Shown here in pieces: positions 31,959 through 41,822 of a stretch of 64,000 bases of DNA. The stretch comes from Chitinophaga terrae (ex Kim and Jung 2007) (GTDB lineage: Bacteria; Bacteroidota; Bacteroidia; Chitinophagales; Chitinophagaceae). A program made the translations under genes and the position numbers. The stretch lies in assembly GCF_900107795.1 (NCBI RefSeq), contig NZ_FNRL01000012.1:1-64000 (forward strand). The letters run 5' to 3'. The notes beneath the pieces are model-generated. The model was not told the DNA's origin and made no database searches. It saw only the letters and a list, made by a program, of their open reading frames with translations. Positions within the stretch are counted from its first letter, which is position 1; each line of letters starts with the position of its first letter.

Positions 31959-34900
31959 ATGATGCAGACTCGCTTAGTCCGGCAGCGGCACCGGCATGTC
32001 CATTTCAAATCAAAAACAATTCTCGTTATGAAGCTGACTTTACTACTGCTTATTTCCGCTGTCTTCCAGCTGAAGGCAGCCAATAACGACAACCAGGTAA
32101 CCCTGCACGCGAAAGGTTTACCCCTCATAGAGGTGATCAAGTCTATCAAACAGCAAACCAGCTACCAGTTTGTATTTGACATACAAATGGTAGAAAAGGC
32201 CAGGCCGGTGAATTACTCTACCGACGCCGCTCCCCTGGAAAAAGTGCTGGACGATATTTTCAAAGATCAGCCTCTTACTTATGTCATCGTTAAAAAGAAT
32301 ATCATCATCAAAAAGAAAACGGTGATCGCGTCTTCCGTTCCCGAAAGCGTGAGGATGAAAATAAAAGGACAGGTAACCGAAAGCAACGGCAATCCTATCG
32401 TTGGCGTAACCATCGTTAATAAAACAGGACGCGGCAATGCAATAACAGACGATGTAGGCGTTTTCACCATAGAAGTCAATATAGGAGACAGCATCCAGTT
32501 CACCATGGTGGGTATGGACCCTGTGGTAGTGCAGGTGAAAAATGATAAACCGCTGAAGGTTGTTATGCACCCCAAAACCTCCGATGTGAGCGAAGTGGTG
32601 GTAGTAGCCTACGGTACCCAGAAGAAAACAAGCATGGTCAGCGCCGTTACCAGCATCAATCCCAAGGAGCTGAAAGGGCCAACCAGTAACCTTACCACCA
32701 TGCTGGCCGGACGCCTGGCCGGGGTAATCTCCTACCAGCGAAGCGGGGAACCGGGTAAAGACAATGCCAGCTTCTTCATCCGCGGTATCACTACCTTCGG
32801 CACAGGAAAGGTAGATCCGCTCATCCTCATCGATGGTATGGAGTCGAGCACCAACGACCTGGCCCGCCTGCAACCCGACGATATTGCCGGTTTCTCTATC
32901 CTGAAAGACGCCACCGCTTCCTCTCTGTACGGCGCCCGCGGCGCAAACGGCGTGGTACTGGTCAGCACCAAATCAGGCGTTGAAGCGCCCACAACTTTCA
33001 ATGTAAGGTTCGAGAATTCGTTATCTACCAACACCCGCAACTTTAAGTTCGCAGATAACATCACCTACATGAAACTGGCCAATGAAGCGGTACTTACAAG
33101 AAACCCGCTGGGCATCACCGAGTATTCCCAGTCCAAGATCGATCATACAGCCGCAGGCGACGATCCCCTGCTTTATCCCAACAACGACTGGATAAAACTC
33201 CTCATTAAAGACTACACCAACAATCAACGTACTAACTTCAACGTTAAAGGTGGAGGCAAGATCGCCCAATACTATATTGCCGGAACGTATAACGTAGACA
33301 ACGGCATCCTGAACATCGACAAACGGAATAATTTCAACAGCAATATCAAACTGAAAAATTATTCTCTCAGGTCGAACGTCAACATTAACTTCACTCCTAC
33401 TACCCTTGCCATTGTAAGGACCTACGGCCAGTTCGATGATTACAACGGGCCTATTGGCGGCGGGCAATCCCTTTTCAGCCAAACCATCTGGGCCAACCCC
33501 GTAAAATTTCCGGCCATTTATCCATCCAGCTTTGCACCTCAGTTACAACACCCTCTTTTTGGCAGCGCTATCAGGCCCGGAGCCAGCTCTGTACCCGGCG
33601 ACGGCGGAAACCTGCTGAATAACCCCTATGCCAATTCGGTGAGCGGGTACCAGCAATATAACAGTTCTACCCTGCTGGTGCAGGTAGAGTTAAAGCAAGA
33701 CCTGAAATTCCTGCTGCCAGGCCTCAGCGCCCGGGCCATGGGGTATACGGAAAGATATTCTTACTTCGATGTAAGCAGGTCTTACATGCCGTATTACTAT
33801 TCCCTCAACTACGACATGTACACCAAAGAACCGAAACTTACTTCTCTTAATAACAATGGTACCGAATACCTGAACTATTCGCCGGGCAACAAGGTACTGA
33901 ACACTACCTCTTACCTGGAAGCGGCCGTAAACTATGGACAACAGTTCAACAAAGTGCACAATGTTTCAGGAATGCTTATCGGTATTTTCAGGAACTACCT
34001 CACCGCTAACGCGGGAACGCTGCAGTTGTCGCTCCCTCACCGCAACCAGGGCATCAGCGGCCGTTTTACTTATGATTACGATACCCGCTACCTGGCCGAG
34101 TTCAATTTCGGTTACAATGGGTCTGAACGTTTTGCCAGCAACCACCGTTACGGGTTCTTTCCTTCTGCCGGTATTGCGTGGAATATTCATAACGAAGACT
34201 TCTTCAAACCTATTATCAGGAAGATCGATAAGCTGAAAGTCCGCGCTACTTATGGACTTGTGGGTAACGACCAGATAGGAAGGGACGAAGACAGGTTCTT
34301 CTATCTTTCTGATGTAAACATGAATGCCGGCAACCGGGGCGCCACGTTTGGAGAAAGATACAGCTTCAGTAAGCCAGGGATATTTGTAAACAGGTATGAG
34401 AACAGGGACATTACCTGGGAAAAATCCTATAAAACCAACCTGGGCCTGGAAGTAGGAATGTTTAACGGGTTGAATGTGCAGGCCGATTTCTATTACGAGC
34501 ACAGGAAAAACATCCTCATGACCCGCAGCACTATCCCAACTACGATGGGCCTCAGCTCTCCTATCCAGGCCAACGTAGGCGAAGCGGCCGGTAAAGGGGT
34601 AGATATCGCCGTCGACTATACGAAAGCGTTTAAGAACAGCGCCTTTGTGCAGTTCAGGGGTAACTTCACCTATGCTACCAGCAAATTGCTGGTAAACGAA
34701 GAGCCGAAGTATCCTGAAGCCTACCGTTCCAGGGTTGGTCAACCTCTTTCGCAGACTTTCGGGTATATAGCAGAGCGTTTATTCGTTGACGATAGAGAAG
34801 TTGCCAACTCGGCCAACCAGAACTGGGGCCAGCAGGTAATGGGCGGCGATATTAAATACCATGATGTAAATGGCGATGGCAAGATCACCGATGCAGATAT

Positions 34901-35414
34901 GGTGCCTATTGGTTTGCCAACCACCCCCGAAATCGTTTATGGGTTCGGTATTTCACTGGGTTATAAAAACTTTGACCTGAGCTGTTTCTTCCAGGGCTCT
35001 GCCAGGTCGTCTTTCTTTATCTCGTCTTATGAGATCTCGCCTTTTGTTGCAAACGGAGGCGGACAACATGGATTGCTGCAGGCGATTGCAGACGATCACT
35101 GGAGCGAAAGCAACAGGAACCTCTATGCTTTCTGGCCACGATTGAGCGATTATTTTGTAAATAACAATAACCAGACTTCCACCTGGTGGATGCGGAGCGG
35201 CGACTTCCTTCGCCTGAAAACCGTTGAACTGGGTTATAGTCTTCCGAAACACTTGTTGGACAGGTTCCGTATCACCAACCTGAGGGTATACGCTAATGCC
35301 TTTAATCTCTTTGTGATCAGCAAGTTCAAAACCTGGGATGTTGAGATGGGCGGTAACGGCCTCGGCTACCCGGTACAAAGAGTAGTGAATATGGGAGTTA
35401 ACCTGGGTTTCTAA
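31959..35414 (+). CDS. SusC/RagA-family TonB-dependent transporter with STN signalling domain
   Basis: 1151 residues. The signal peptide begins around residue 24 (MKLTLLLLISAVFQLKA), preceded by a basic leader common in this family. An STN (secretin/TonB short N-terminal) domain at about 45-120 (VTLHAKGLPLIEVIKSIKQ) contacts FecR, followed by a carboxypeptidase-like beta domain, TonB-box-like EVVVVAYGT, the plug with PDDIAGFSILKDATASSLYG ARGANGVVLV split around residue 320, and the barrel ending in GVNLGF. The STN domain and upstream ECF/FecR pair mark it as the sensing transporter of the locus. Substrate unknown. Confidence 0.93.
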   Translation: MMQTRLVRQRHRHVHFKSKTILVMKLTLLLLISAVFQLKAANNDNQVTLHAKGLPLIEVIKSIKQQTSYQFVFDIQMVEKARPVNYSTDAAPLEKVLDDIFKDQPLTYVIVKKNIIIKKKTVIASSVPESVRMKIKGQVTESNGNPIVGVTIVNKTGRGNAITDDVGVFTIEVNIGDSIQFTMVGMDPVVVQVKNDKPLKVVMHPKTSDVSEVVVVAYGTQKKTSMVSAVTSINPKELKGPTSNLTTMLAGRLAGVISYQRSGEPGKDNASFFIRGITTFGTGKVDPLILIDGMESSTNDLARLQPDDIAGFSILKDATASSLYGARGANGVVLVSTKSGVEAPTTFNVRFENSLSTNTRNFKFADNITYMKLANEAVLTRNPLGITEYSQSKIDHTAAGDDPLLYPNNDWIKLLIKDYTNNQRTNFNVKGGGKIAQYYIAGTYNVDNGILNIDKRNNFNSNIKLKNYSLRSNVNINFTPTTLAIVRTYGQFDDYNGPIGGGQSLFSQTIWANPVKFPAIYPSSFAPQLQHPLFGSAIRPGASSVPGDGGNLLNNPYANSVSGYQQYNSSTLLVQVELKQDLKFLLPGLSARAMGYTERYSYFDVSRSYMPYYYSLNYDMYTKEPKLTSLNNNGTEYLNYSPGNKVLNTTSYLEAAVNYGQQFNKVHNVSGMLIGIFRNYLTANAGTLQLSLPHRNQGISGRFTYDYDTRYLAEFNFGYNGSERFASNHRYGFFPSAGIAWNIHNEDFFKPIIRKIDKLKVRATYGLVGNDQIGRDEDRFFYLSDVNMNAGNRGATFGERYSFSKPGIFVNRYENRDITWEKSYKTNLGLEVGMFNGLNVQADFYYEHRKNILMTRSTIPTTMGLSSPIQANVGEAAGKGVDIAVDYTKAFKNSAFVQFRGNFTYATSKLLVNEEPKYPEAYRSRVGQPLSQTFGYIAERLFVDDREVANSANQNWGQQVMGGDIKYHDVNGDGKITDADMVPIGLPTTPEIVYGFGISLGYKNFDLSCFFQGSARSSFFISSYEISPFVANGGGQHGLLQAIADDHWSESNRNLYAFWPRLSDYFVNNNNQTSTWWMRSGDFLRLKTVELGYSLPKHLLDRFRITNLRVYANAFNLFVISKFKTWDVEMGGNGLGYPVQRVVNMGVNLGF

Positions 35415-35432
35415 CAATTAATACATCTAACA

Positions 35433-37289
35433 ATGAAACGCTTACTTTATATACTGATCATTTCTGCGGTTGGCTTCAGCAGTTGTAAAAAATTCCTGGA
35501 TGTGATCCCGGACAACGTAGCCACTATCGACAATGCCTTTACCATGCGGCAGGAGGCAATGAAATATCTTTTCACCTGCTACTCTTACCTGCCATTAAAT
35601 GGCGACCTGTCGTCCAACCCCGCCCTGCTGGCAGGCGATGAATTCTGGATGGAACGCCCATACAGCACCAGTGAAGAACCCTGGCAGATCGCGCTGGGCT
35701 TCATGAGCGCCAATAATATCTATATGTCCAGGTGGAATACCTACTTCGCCGCATTGAGGGATTGCAACATCTTCATCGATAATATCCATAAAGTAGTGGA
35801 TATGACACAATCGGAGAAAGACCGCTGGACAGCGGAAGTTAAATTCCTGAAAGCCTATTACCATTTCCTGTTAGTGCAGATGTACGGCCCTATACCTATC
35901 ATTTCAAAGAACCTGCCTATTTCCAGCACAGCAGAAGAGGCGCAGGTACCACGCGAGCATGTAGATACTGTATTCAATTATATTTCTCACCTGATGGATA
36001 CAGCGGCCGCCGACCTTCCGGAGTTCATTGCCGACAAGGCTACAGAACTGGGCCGCATCACCAAGCCTATTGCGCTGGCCATCAAAGCGCGGGTATTGGC
36101 AACAGCCGCCAGCCCGCTCTTCAACGGCAATTCCGACTACTCCGGTTTCGTGAACTACGACGGCAAACCGCTGTTCACCGCCGCCTTTGATGCGAATAAA
36201 TGGAAATTAGCAGCAGAAGCCTGTAAAGCAGCAATAGAGGTCTGTGAAAAGAACGGTATCACTTTATACAAATTCAACCAGCTGGGAGTAACGTTATCGG
36301 ATACACTAACCCGGCAGATGAGCATCAGGAATGCCATGTGTGAAGAATGGAATGCAGAAGTGATCTGGAACAATCCCAATACCAGGACCTATGAACTGCA
36401 GCGACAGGCCATGCCAAGGCTCGACCCGGCCAGGATCGGCAATGAGATCAGCCTGGGCGCCGTAGCCCCTACTATGAAGATCGCCGAACTGTTCTATACA
36501 GATAAAGGAGTGCCTATCACAGAGGATAAAACCTGGGATTACAATGGCCGCCTGAAGCTCAGAACAGCCACCAAAGCAGAAGGTGAACTGATCTATGAAG
36601 GATATACCACCGCATCCCTGCATTTCAACCGGGAGCCACGCTTCTATGCCGACCTGGCGTTTGACGGCGCTATGTGGTATATGCAGAACGGCACTTATCA
36701 TATAGAATCCAAAGCCGGGCAATGGCAGACCCGTAAAAATATCTATGATAACAATGTAACCGGCTATTTCGCTAAAAAGGTGATTAACTGGAAATACGTG
36801 ATCCAGGAAGGACAGAGTATTTATGTAGAATCTTACCCCTGGCCGGAGATCAGGCTGGCCGATCTTTACCTGCTCTATTCAGAAGCCCTGAATGAGCAGA
36901 ACGGTCCTACGCCCGAGGTTTTTGTTTATATAGATAAAGTAAGGGACCGGGCCGGGTTGAAAGGCGTACAGGCTTCGTGGTCGCAGTATTCGAAGAATCC
37001 TGGCAAACCATCTACCAAAGAAGGTCTTCGCCAGATCATACAACAGGAAAGGATGATAGAACTGGCAATGGAAGGATCAAGATTCTGGGACCTGCGCCGC
37101 TGGAAACGCTGCATGGAAGAGCTGAACAAGCCGGTGACCGGATGGGATATCGACCAGTCAGATCCTAACTTCTATTACCGTATCAGGACAAGGGCGCGTC
37201 AGAGTTTCCAGACCCGCAATTACCTGTGGCCTATCAGTTCCCAGGACCTGATGAACAACCCGAAACTCGTTCAGAATCCAGGCTGGTAA
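35433..37289 (+). CDS. SusD/RagB-family surface lipoprotein
   Basis: 618 residues, longer than the sialic acid SusD. Lipobox at SAVGFSSCKKFLDVIPD (Cys17), then the SusD N-terminal domain with tetratricopeptide-like helices (FLKAYYHFLLVQMYGPIPII) and the C-terminal RagB/SusD block QERMIELAMEGSRFWDLRRWKR near 535. It binds the glycan or other ligand and opens the SusC channel. It starts 18 bases after SusC. The large size suggests extra loops in the binding face; ligand unknown. Confidence 0.9.
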   Translation: MKRLLYILIISAVGFSSCKKFLDVIPDNVATIDNAFTMRQEAMKYLFTCYSYLPLNGDLSSNPALLAGDEFWMERPYSTSEEPWQIALGFMSANNIYMSRWNTYFAALRDCNIFIDNIHKVVDMTQSEKDRWTAEVKFLKAYYHFLLVQMYGPIPIISKNLPISSTAEEAQVPREHVDTVFNYISHLMDTAAADLPEFIADKATELGRITKPIALAIKARVLATAASPLFNGNSDYSGFVNYDGKPLFTAAFDANKWKLAAEACKAAIEVCEKNGITLYKFNQLGVTLSDTLTRQMSIRNAMCEEWNAEVIWNNPNTRTYELQRQAMPRLDPARIGNEISLGAVAPTMKIAELFYTDKGVPITEDKTWDYNGRLKLRTATKAEGELIYEGYTTASLHFNREPRFYADLAFDGAMWYMQNGTYHIESKAGQWQTRKNIYDNNVTGYFAKKVINWKYVIQEGQSIYVESYPWPEIRLADLYLLYSEALNEQNGPTPEVFVYIDKVRDRAGLKGVQASWSQYSKNPGKPSTKEGLRQIIQQERMIELAMEGSRFWDLRRWKRCMEELNKPVTGWDIDQSDPNFYYRIRTRARQSFQTRNYLWPISSQDLMNNPKLVQNPGW

Positions 37290-37307
37290 TTTTTCAACAT
37301 TAACACT

Positions 37308-38468
37308 ATGCACATGAAAACACGTTCATTCATTTTATATACTTTCCTGCTGCTGGCCGGTTGTACAAAAGAAGAACATAAACCGGTGAACACTACCGGC
37401 GAACAACCGGATGTGGTGAAGAACATCAGCGTTACCAATCTTCCCGGCGCTGCCAAACTGGTTTACACCCTTCCTGATAATAAAGACGTATTGTATGTAA
37501 AAGCAGAATATACTATCAGGAATGGGGAGAAAAGAGAAGTACGATCTTCTTACTATAACAACTACCTGGTAGCCGACGGGTTCGGAGATACAGCCGAACA
37601 TGTTATCACCCTGTATGCCGTTACCCGTAATGAAAAACAGTCGGAAGGCGTTGCCGCCACCGTAAAACCGCTGGCGCCGCCCGTGCTCAACGTTGCCCGC
37701 TCGCTGAAGATCAGGGCCGATTTCGGGGGAGTGAACATCTCCTACGCCAACGACGCCAAGGCCGATATAGCCATCGTTACACTCACCAACGACTCTTCGG
37801 GTATTTACGGCCCTGCGGATGTCCGTTACACGAAACTGGAAAAAGAAAGCTATGCAGTAAGAGGTTATGCGGCGGAAAAACGCAAGTTTGGTTTCTATGT
37901 CCGCGACCGTTGGGGCAACCAATCGGATACCCTCCAGTTAGAACTTACACCCCTATACGAAAAACTGCTGGACAAGAACAAGTTCAGGGAAGTTAAACTG
38001 CCCGGCGATGTAGACTATGGCTGGGGATTGCCTATTCCTAACCTCTGGAACGGCACCTTATGGCACTCGGCCGATAAACTGGATGGCATGCCGATGTGGA
38101 TCACCTTCGACCTGGGAGTAACGGCGCAGCTCAGCCGCATAGCCTTATGGCAACGCCCTAACGAGTGGATCTACCTCCAGAACAACGTCCGCAAATTCGA
38201 GATCTGGGGTTCTACCAATCCGGCTTCCGATGGCAGCTGGGGCAGCTGGACCAAACTCGTTGAGCATACTGTTATCAAGCCATCCGGCCTGCCTGTTGGC
38301 CAGGTAAACCAGGCCGATAAAGACGCCGCAGCAGCCGGCGAACAAATGGACGTGCCGTTGAGCGCTCCAAAGGTCAGGTATATAAGAGTGAAAATACTTC
38401 GTACGTGGACCGACGGCGGTTACGCTGCCAATATCCAGGAAATGAAGTTCTGGGGAAATGATCAATAG
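37308..38468 (+). CDS. Surface lipoprotein, DUF4959/DUF5126/DUF5000-like
   Basis: 386 residues from the first of two close ATGs (37308 or 37314). Lipobox LLLLAGCTKEEHK. Three successive beta-sandwich domains follow: a fibronectin-like part starting VKNISVTNLPGAAKLVYTLP, a second with NVARSLKIRADFGGVNISYAN, and a C-terminal discoidin/F5-8 type C-like domain with LWHSADKLDGMPMWITFDLG and VRYIRVKILRTW. This is a typical accessory glycan- or protein-binding lipoprotein of a SusCD locus. It lies 18 bases after SusD and directly precedes the next lipoprotein gene. Confidence 0.75.
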   Translation: MHMKTRSFILYTFLLLAGCTKEEHKPVNTTGEQPDVVKNISVTNLPGAAKLVYTLPDNKDVLYVKAEYTIRNGEKREVRSSYYNNYLVADGFGDTAEHVITLYAVTRNEKQSEGVAATVKPLAPPVLNVARSLKIRADFGGVNISYANDAKADIAIVTLTNDSSGIYGPADVRYTKLEKESYAVRGYAAEKRKFGFYVRDRWGNQSDTLQLELTPLYEKLLDKNKFREVKLPGDVDYGWGLPIPNLWNGTLWHSADKLDGMPMWITFDLGVTAQLSRIALWQRPNEWIYLQNNVRKFEIWGSTNPASDGSWGSWTKLVEHTVIKPSGLPVGQVNQADKDAAAAGEQMDVPLSAPKVRYIRVKILRTWTDGGYAANIQEMKFWGNDQ

Positions 38469-38491
38469 TGTTCATCATCAAAAATTCCATT

Positions 38492-39685
38492 ATGCAATCT
38501 TTATATAAATATGCCTGCCTGGTATGTGTTCTGCTCCTGGCGCTTGCCTGCAGGAAACAAGACGACTATAAGAAATACCTGGGCAACGGCGAAATACGGT
38601 ATACGGGAAAAGCGGATTCCCTACAGGTTCACCCTGGCAGGAACCGGGTACAGCTCTCATGGCTTTTAATCGCAGACCCAAAGATCAATCGTTCCCTGAT
38701 CTATTGGAACAATCACCGCGACTCCCTAAACCTGCCTATCAAACGGGGTGAAGGAGTAGACACCATCCGCTGCTTTATTGAAAACCTGGAAGAAAGAGCG
38801 TATACATTCGAGGTATTTAACTACGATGTAGACAACAATATCTCGGTAAAAACAGAAGCTACCGGTTTTGTATATGGCAGCCTGTATGAAGACGCCCTGC
38901 TTACAAGAGCCATCGCAGGGGCGGAGCTAAAAGGCACGCAGGCGGAGATCTCCTGGGCCGATATAGATACAACCGGCGGTATTGTTGGCATGCAGATCAG
39001 GTATACCACCTCCGACGGCAAGCTGCATGATACCATTATCAAAGCGCAGGGAACAGGACAGGTAACCATACTGCCCGACTACAATGCCATGCAACCATTT
39101 GAATACCGTACCCGTTACCTGCCGGATACGCTGGCTATAGATACTTTCTTTACAAGCTACGATAAAAAATACGTGCGGGCGGATATAACAGAGAAGTATA
39201 TACGTAATGCCGGCAATCCATTTATCAGGGACGATAACCAATCGCACGGCGATCGCTTCGGGCAGCTTAAAGACTGGCAGTTCAACAGCGAAGCCGGCAA
39301 AAACGGCACCTACGACAACATCGGGGGCCAGGGCCGCCTCACGCTCTGGATCTGGGATAACGGCACCATCACTAATGGAAAAATATACCAGACCTTCACC
39401 CTGCCAGCCGGCGAGTATAAATTCGAAGCGGATGTTTCCAACATCGACGGAACACTGGAAAACACCTGGCTCCTCGTTGCGGCCGGAGATCAATTACCGG
39501 ATGTCGAAAGCGTGAGCACCGCATTAGGCGCCGCCAGGATAGTGAACAATAGCAACAAACAAATATCGGCAGCCTTCACGCTATCAGCCGAAACCAAGAT
39601 CACGGTGGGCTTCACGGGCACCTTCACTAACCCCGCCGAGCAAACTATCCGCGTGAACAAAGTCTCTCTAATCAAAGACCGCTAG
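38492..39685 (+). CDS. Surface lipoprotein, DUF4998/DUF5013-like
   Basis: 397 residues from the ATG at 38492, which begins a lipoprotein signal (VCVLLLALACRKQDDYKKYL); a GTG at 38468 overlapping the previous stop is rejected because the signal would be displaced. Two FN3/Ig-like domains follow (DSLQVHPGRNRVQLSWLLIA and LKGTQAEISWADIDTTGGIV) and a C-terminal jelly-roll-like domain with LTLWIWDNGTITNGKIYQTF. Probably a second surface binding protein of the same locus. The stop is immediately followed by the giant palindrome at 39686. Confidence 0.72.
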   Translation: MQSLYKYACLVCVLLLALACRKQDDYKKYLGNGEIRYTGKADSLQVHPGRNRVQLSWLLIADPKINRSLIYWNNHRDSLNLPIKRGEGVDTIRCFIENLEERAYTFEVFNYDVDNNISVKTEATGFVYGSLYEDALLTRAIAGAELKGTQAEISWADIDTTGGIVGMQIRYTTSDGKLHDTIIKAQGTGQVTILPDYNAMQPFEYRTRYLPDTLAIDTFFTSYDKKYVRADITEKYIRNAGNPFIRDDNQSHGDRFGQLKDWQFNSEAGKNGTYDNIGGQGRLTLWIWDNGTITNGKIYQTFTLPAGEYKFEADVSNIDGTLENTWLLVAAGDQLPDVESVSTALGAARIVNNSNKQISAAFTLSAETKITVGFTGTFTNPAEQTIRVNKVSLIKDR

Positions 39686-39687
39686 TT

Positions 39688-40025
39688 TCACGCAGAGGGG
39701 CAGAGGGAGGCAAAGAGGCAAAGATTTTTTTAAGAATAATAAGTAAGCAGAGAGGCAAAGAGTTTTTAAGAATAATAAGATAGTAAAGAGTTTTTTTTAA
39801 GAATAGTAAGGAGACAGAAAGGAAAGGATTTTTGATCATACCGATTTTTAAAAAGCCAAGAATCGAAGACTATGTATATAACATGCTTTTCGATTCTTTG
39901 CTTTTTTATTATTTCTTAAAAAACCTTTGCTTACTTATTATTTCTTAAAAACTCTTTGCCTCTCTGCTTACTTATTATTCTTAAAAAAATCTTTGCCTCT
40001 TTGCCTCCCTCTGCGCCTCTGCGTG
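39688..40025. repeat. Giant mirrored palindrome of tandem repeat units between convergent genes
   Basis: About 91 bases from 39689 (CACGCAGAGG..GCAGAGGGAG) repeat in inverted form up to about 40024 with only a base change and a one-base insertion, and the similarity continues inward more loosely. Each arm is itself a tandem of units of roughly 35-47 bp of the type GGCAAAGA(T/G)TTTTTAAG followed by AATAATAAGTAAGC. The centre is a separate stem of about 18 bp (AAAAAGCCAAGAATCGAA at 39850-39867 with TTCGATTCTTTGCTTTTT at 39889-39906, one mismatch) around a 21-base loop. It separates the + strand lipoprotein gene and the - strand mlaD-like gene. Confidence 0.85.
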
Positions 40026-41042
40026 CTATTTATGCAAGGCTTTTTCGCGGGCCTTTTGTTCCTTGCGTTCTTTTTTGGCTTGTTTGCGGAAATAGCCCCG
40101 GAAGAGGAAGTTATTCCGGAGGGCCAGCATATTGGTATCCAGTTTTTCCGTACTGGATTCCAGGTTTAGGATGGTTGCCTTCAGCGCATCCGCGAAGAGG
40201 GTATCATGCAATATCATTCCCGCTACTGCGCGTTCGTCTTGCAGGCCCTCTTTGATGCCGACGCTGGCGTCCTGCAATTGGCTGACGGCATCGTTGGCGC
40301 GTTGTGCTGCGAGGTTCATATCCTGCGAGGCGGTGCGGAGGTTGGAGAAGATGACGGTATCTGTAACCAGGTCGTTGGCCAGGGAGCCCTTCCTATGCAG
40401 CTGTGAAGCGTAAGAGGCCAGGGCTTCCGTGAGGCGTTGGGTATTGCCTACGGTAACTTTCAGGCCTGCAACGGCGCGGCTGAGATCATCGTATACCGCT
40501 TCATCTTTCAATAATTTACCCATAGAGCCTTCTCCATCAACCATTCTTTTGGTAATGATCTTCAGGTTGTCGGTGATATCGACGAGGCTTTTGTTATTGG
40601 TTTGGAGGGTAGACATGATCTCGTCTGTGCTCAGGCCACTGCCAACGGTCAGGTGATCGCCGTCTTCGATGACCGGCATCTGGACTGTTCCGCCGGTTAG
40701 CATTACCATTTTATTTCCCATCAGTCCTTCGGAGCTGATTGTTGCTACCACGTCTTTATGCAGGTACTGGCTGGAAGCTTTGTCTATCACCATGTCAACC
40801 TCGATCTGGTTGGCCTGCAGGAAACGGATCTTTTTTACAGTTCCTACTTTAACGCCGGAATACTGTACGTTCCTGCCTACGGCGAGACCTTTTACATCTT
40901 TGAATACGGCTGTCACATTCACGTTATTGGTGAAAAGCTGCTGCTTTTTTCCCATCATAAAAACAGCCGCTATAAAAATGACCAGGCCCAGAAATACAAA
41001 GATGCCTACTATTACTGCTCGTCTTTTTCCTGTTTCTTCCAT
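40026..41042 (-). CDS. mlaD: MlaD-family (MCE domain) lipid transport protein
   Basis: 338 residues with one N-terminal membrane helix (VGIFVFLGLVIFIAAVFMMG) and an MCE domain (about 35-125: VNVTAVFKDVKGLAVGRNVQ then YSGVKVGTVKKIRFL). The long helical C-terminal tail is rich in coiled coil and ends in a basic stretch (FRKQAKKERKEQKAREKALH). It forms the substrate-binding part of a phospholipid-trafficking ABC complex of the inner membrane. Follows the ATPase and permease genes of the same operon with a 3-base gap. No MlaB or MlaC gene is adjacent. Confidence 0.88.
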   Translation of the reverse strand: MEETGKRRAVIVGIFVFLGLVIFIAAVFMMGKKQQLFTNNVNVTAVFKDVKGLAVGRNVQYSGVKVGTVKKIRFLQANQIEVDMVIDKASSQYLHKDVVATISSEGLMGNKMVMLTGGTVQMPVIEDGDHLTVGSGLSTDEIMSTLQTNNKSLVDITDNLKIITKRMVDGEGSMGKLLKDEAVYDDLSRAVAGLKVTVGNTQRLTEALASYASQLHRKGSLANDLVTDTVIFSNLRTASQDMNLAAQRANDAVSQLQDASVGIKEGLQDERAVAGMILHDTLFADALKATILNLESSTEKLDTNMLALRNNFLFRGYFRKQAKKERKEQKAREKALHK

Positions 41043-41045
41043 AAC

Positions 41046-41819
41046 TTATTGTGTAAAGTTGTAATCGTAAAAACTCTTGATCAGTCCTTCCTGCGTACTG
41101 AACACTTCATCAAACGTGCCTATCTTAAGGAACTTCCCTTCTTCCATTACCGCCACCCGGTCGGCCACCGCTTTGGCACAGGTGAGATCGTGGGTGATCA
41201 CGATGGAGCTGGTATTAAATCTTTCTCTTACATTCACGATAAGGTTATTCAATTCAGTACTGGTAATAGGATCAAGACCCGATGTAGGTTCATCATACAA
41301 CATGATCTCAGGTCGCAGGATCAGCGTTCTTCCTATCCCAATCCTCTTCTTCTGACCTCCCGACAACTCGGCCGGTAACTGGTTAATGGTTTCCGGCAAA
41401 CCGATTGCTTCCAGTACTGTATTAACGGTTTTGGATATCTGGCTTTTAGTCATGCTCCTGTTATTCCTTCTCAACGGGAAAGCCAGGTTCTCGCCTACTG
41501 TCATACTATCATATAAAGCGCTGCTCTGGAAAGAAAAGCCCACTTTCAGGCGCAATGCCCTTAAGGCCGGGTAGCTTAACTGGTTAACATCTTCTCCCAA
41601 TACGATTACCGATCCGGCGTCGGGTTGCAATAACCCGATAATGATCTTGATAAGCACCGACTTACCGGTTCCGGATCTTCCAAGCACCGCGAGGTTTTCG
41701 CCTTTGAACAGGTCCAGGTCTACTCCCCGCAGCACATGTTTATCGCCGAAGGATTTATAAAGCCCCCGTATTTTGATCACTTCCTCGTTCTTGTCTATAT
41801 AATGCGTACCTTCTGCCAT
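41046..41819 (-). CDS. mlaF: MlaF-type ABC transporter ATPase
   Basis: 257 residues. Walker A LGRSGTGKSVL at 46-56, Q-loop GFSFQSSALYDSMTVGENLA, signature ELSGGQKKRIGIGRTL near 148-163, Walker B IMLYDEPTSGLDP and the switch histidine in VITHDLTCAKAVADR. The sequence is of the MlaF/TtgA-like family that powers phospholipid transport with an MlaE permease, here the adjacent gene 41823. The two genes are separated by three bases. Confidence 0.92.
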   Translation of the reverse strand: MAEGTHYIDKNEEVIKIRGLYKSFGDKHVLRGVDLDLFKGENLAVLGRSGTGKSVLIKIIIGLLQPDAGSVIVLGEDVNQLSYPALRALRLKVGFSFQSSALYDSMTVGENLAFPLRRNNRSMTKSQISKTVNTVLEAIGLPETINQLPAELSGGQKKRIGIGRTLILRPEIMLYDEPTSGLDPITSTELNNLIVNVRERFNTSSIVITHDLTCAKAVADRVAVMEEGKFLKIGTFDEVFSTQEGLIKSFYDYNFTQ

Positions 41820-41822
41820 AAC

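Noticed and set aside
33966-34742. Reverse-strand open frame inside the second SusC gene
   Set aside because: Antisense to a motif-rich gene; no own features.
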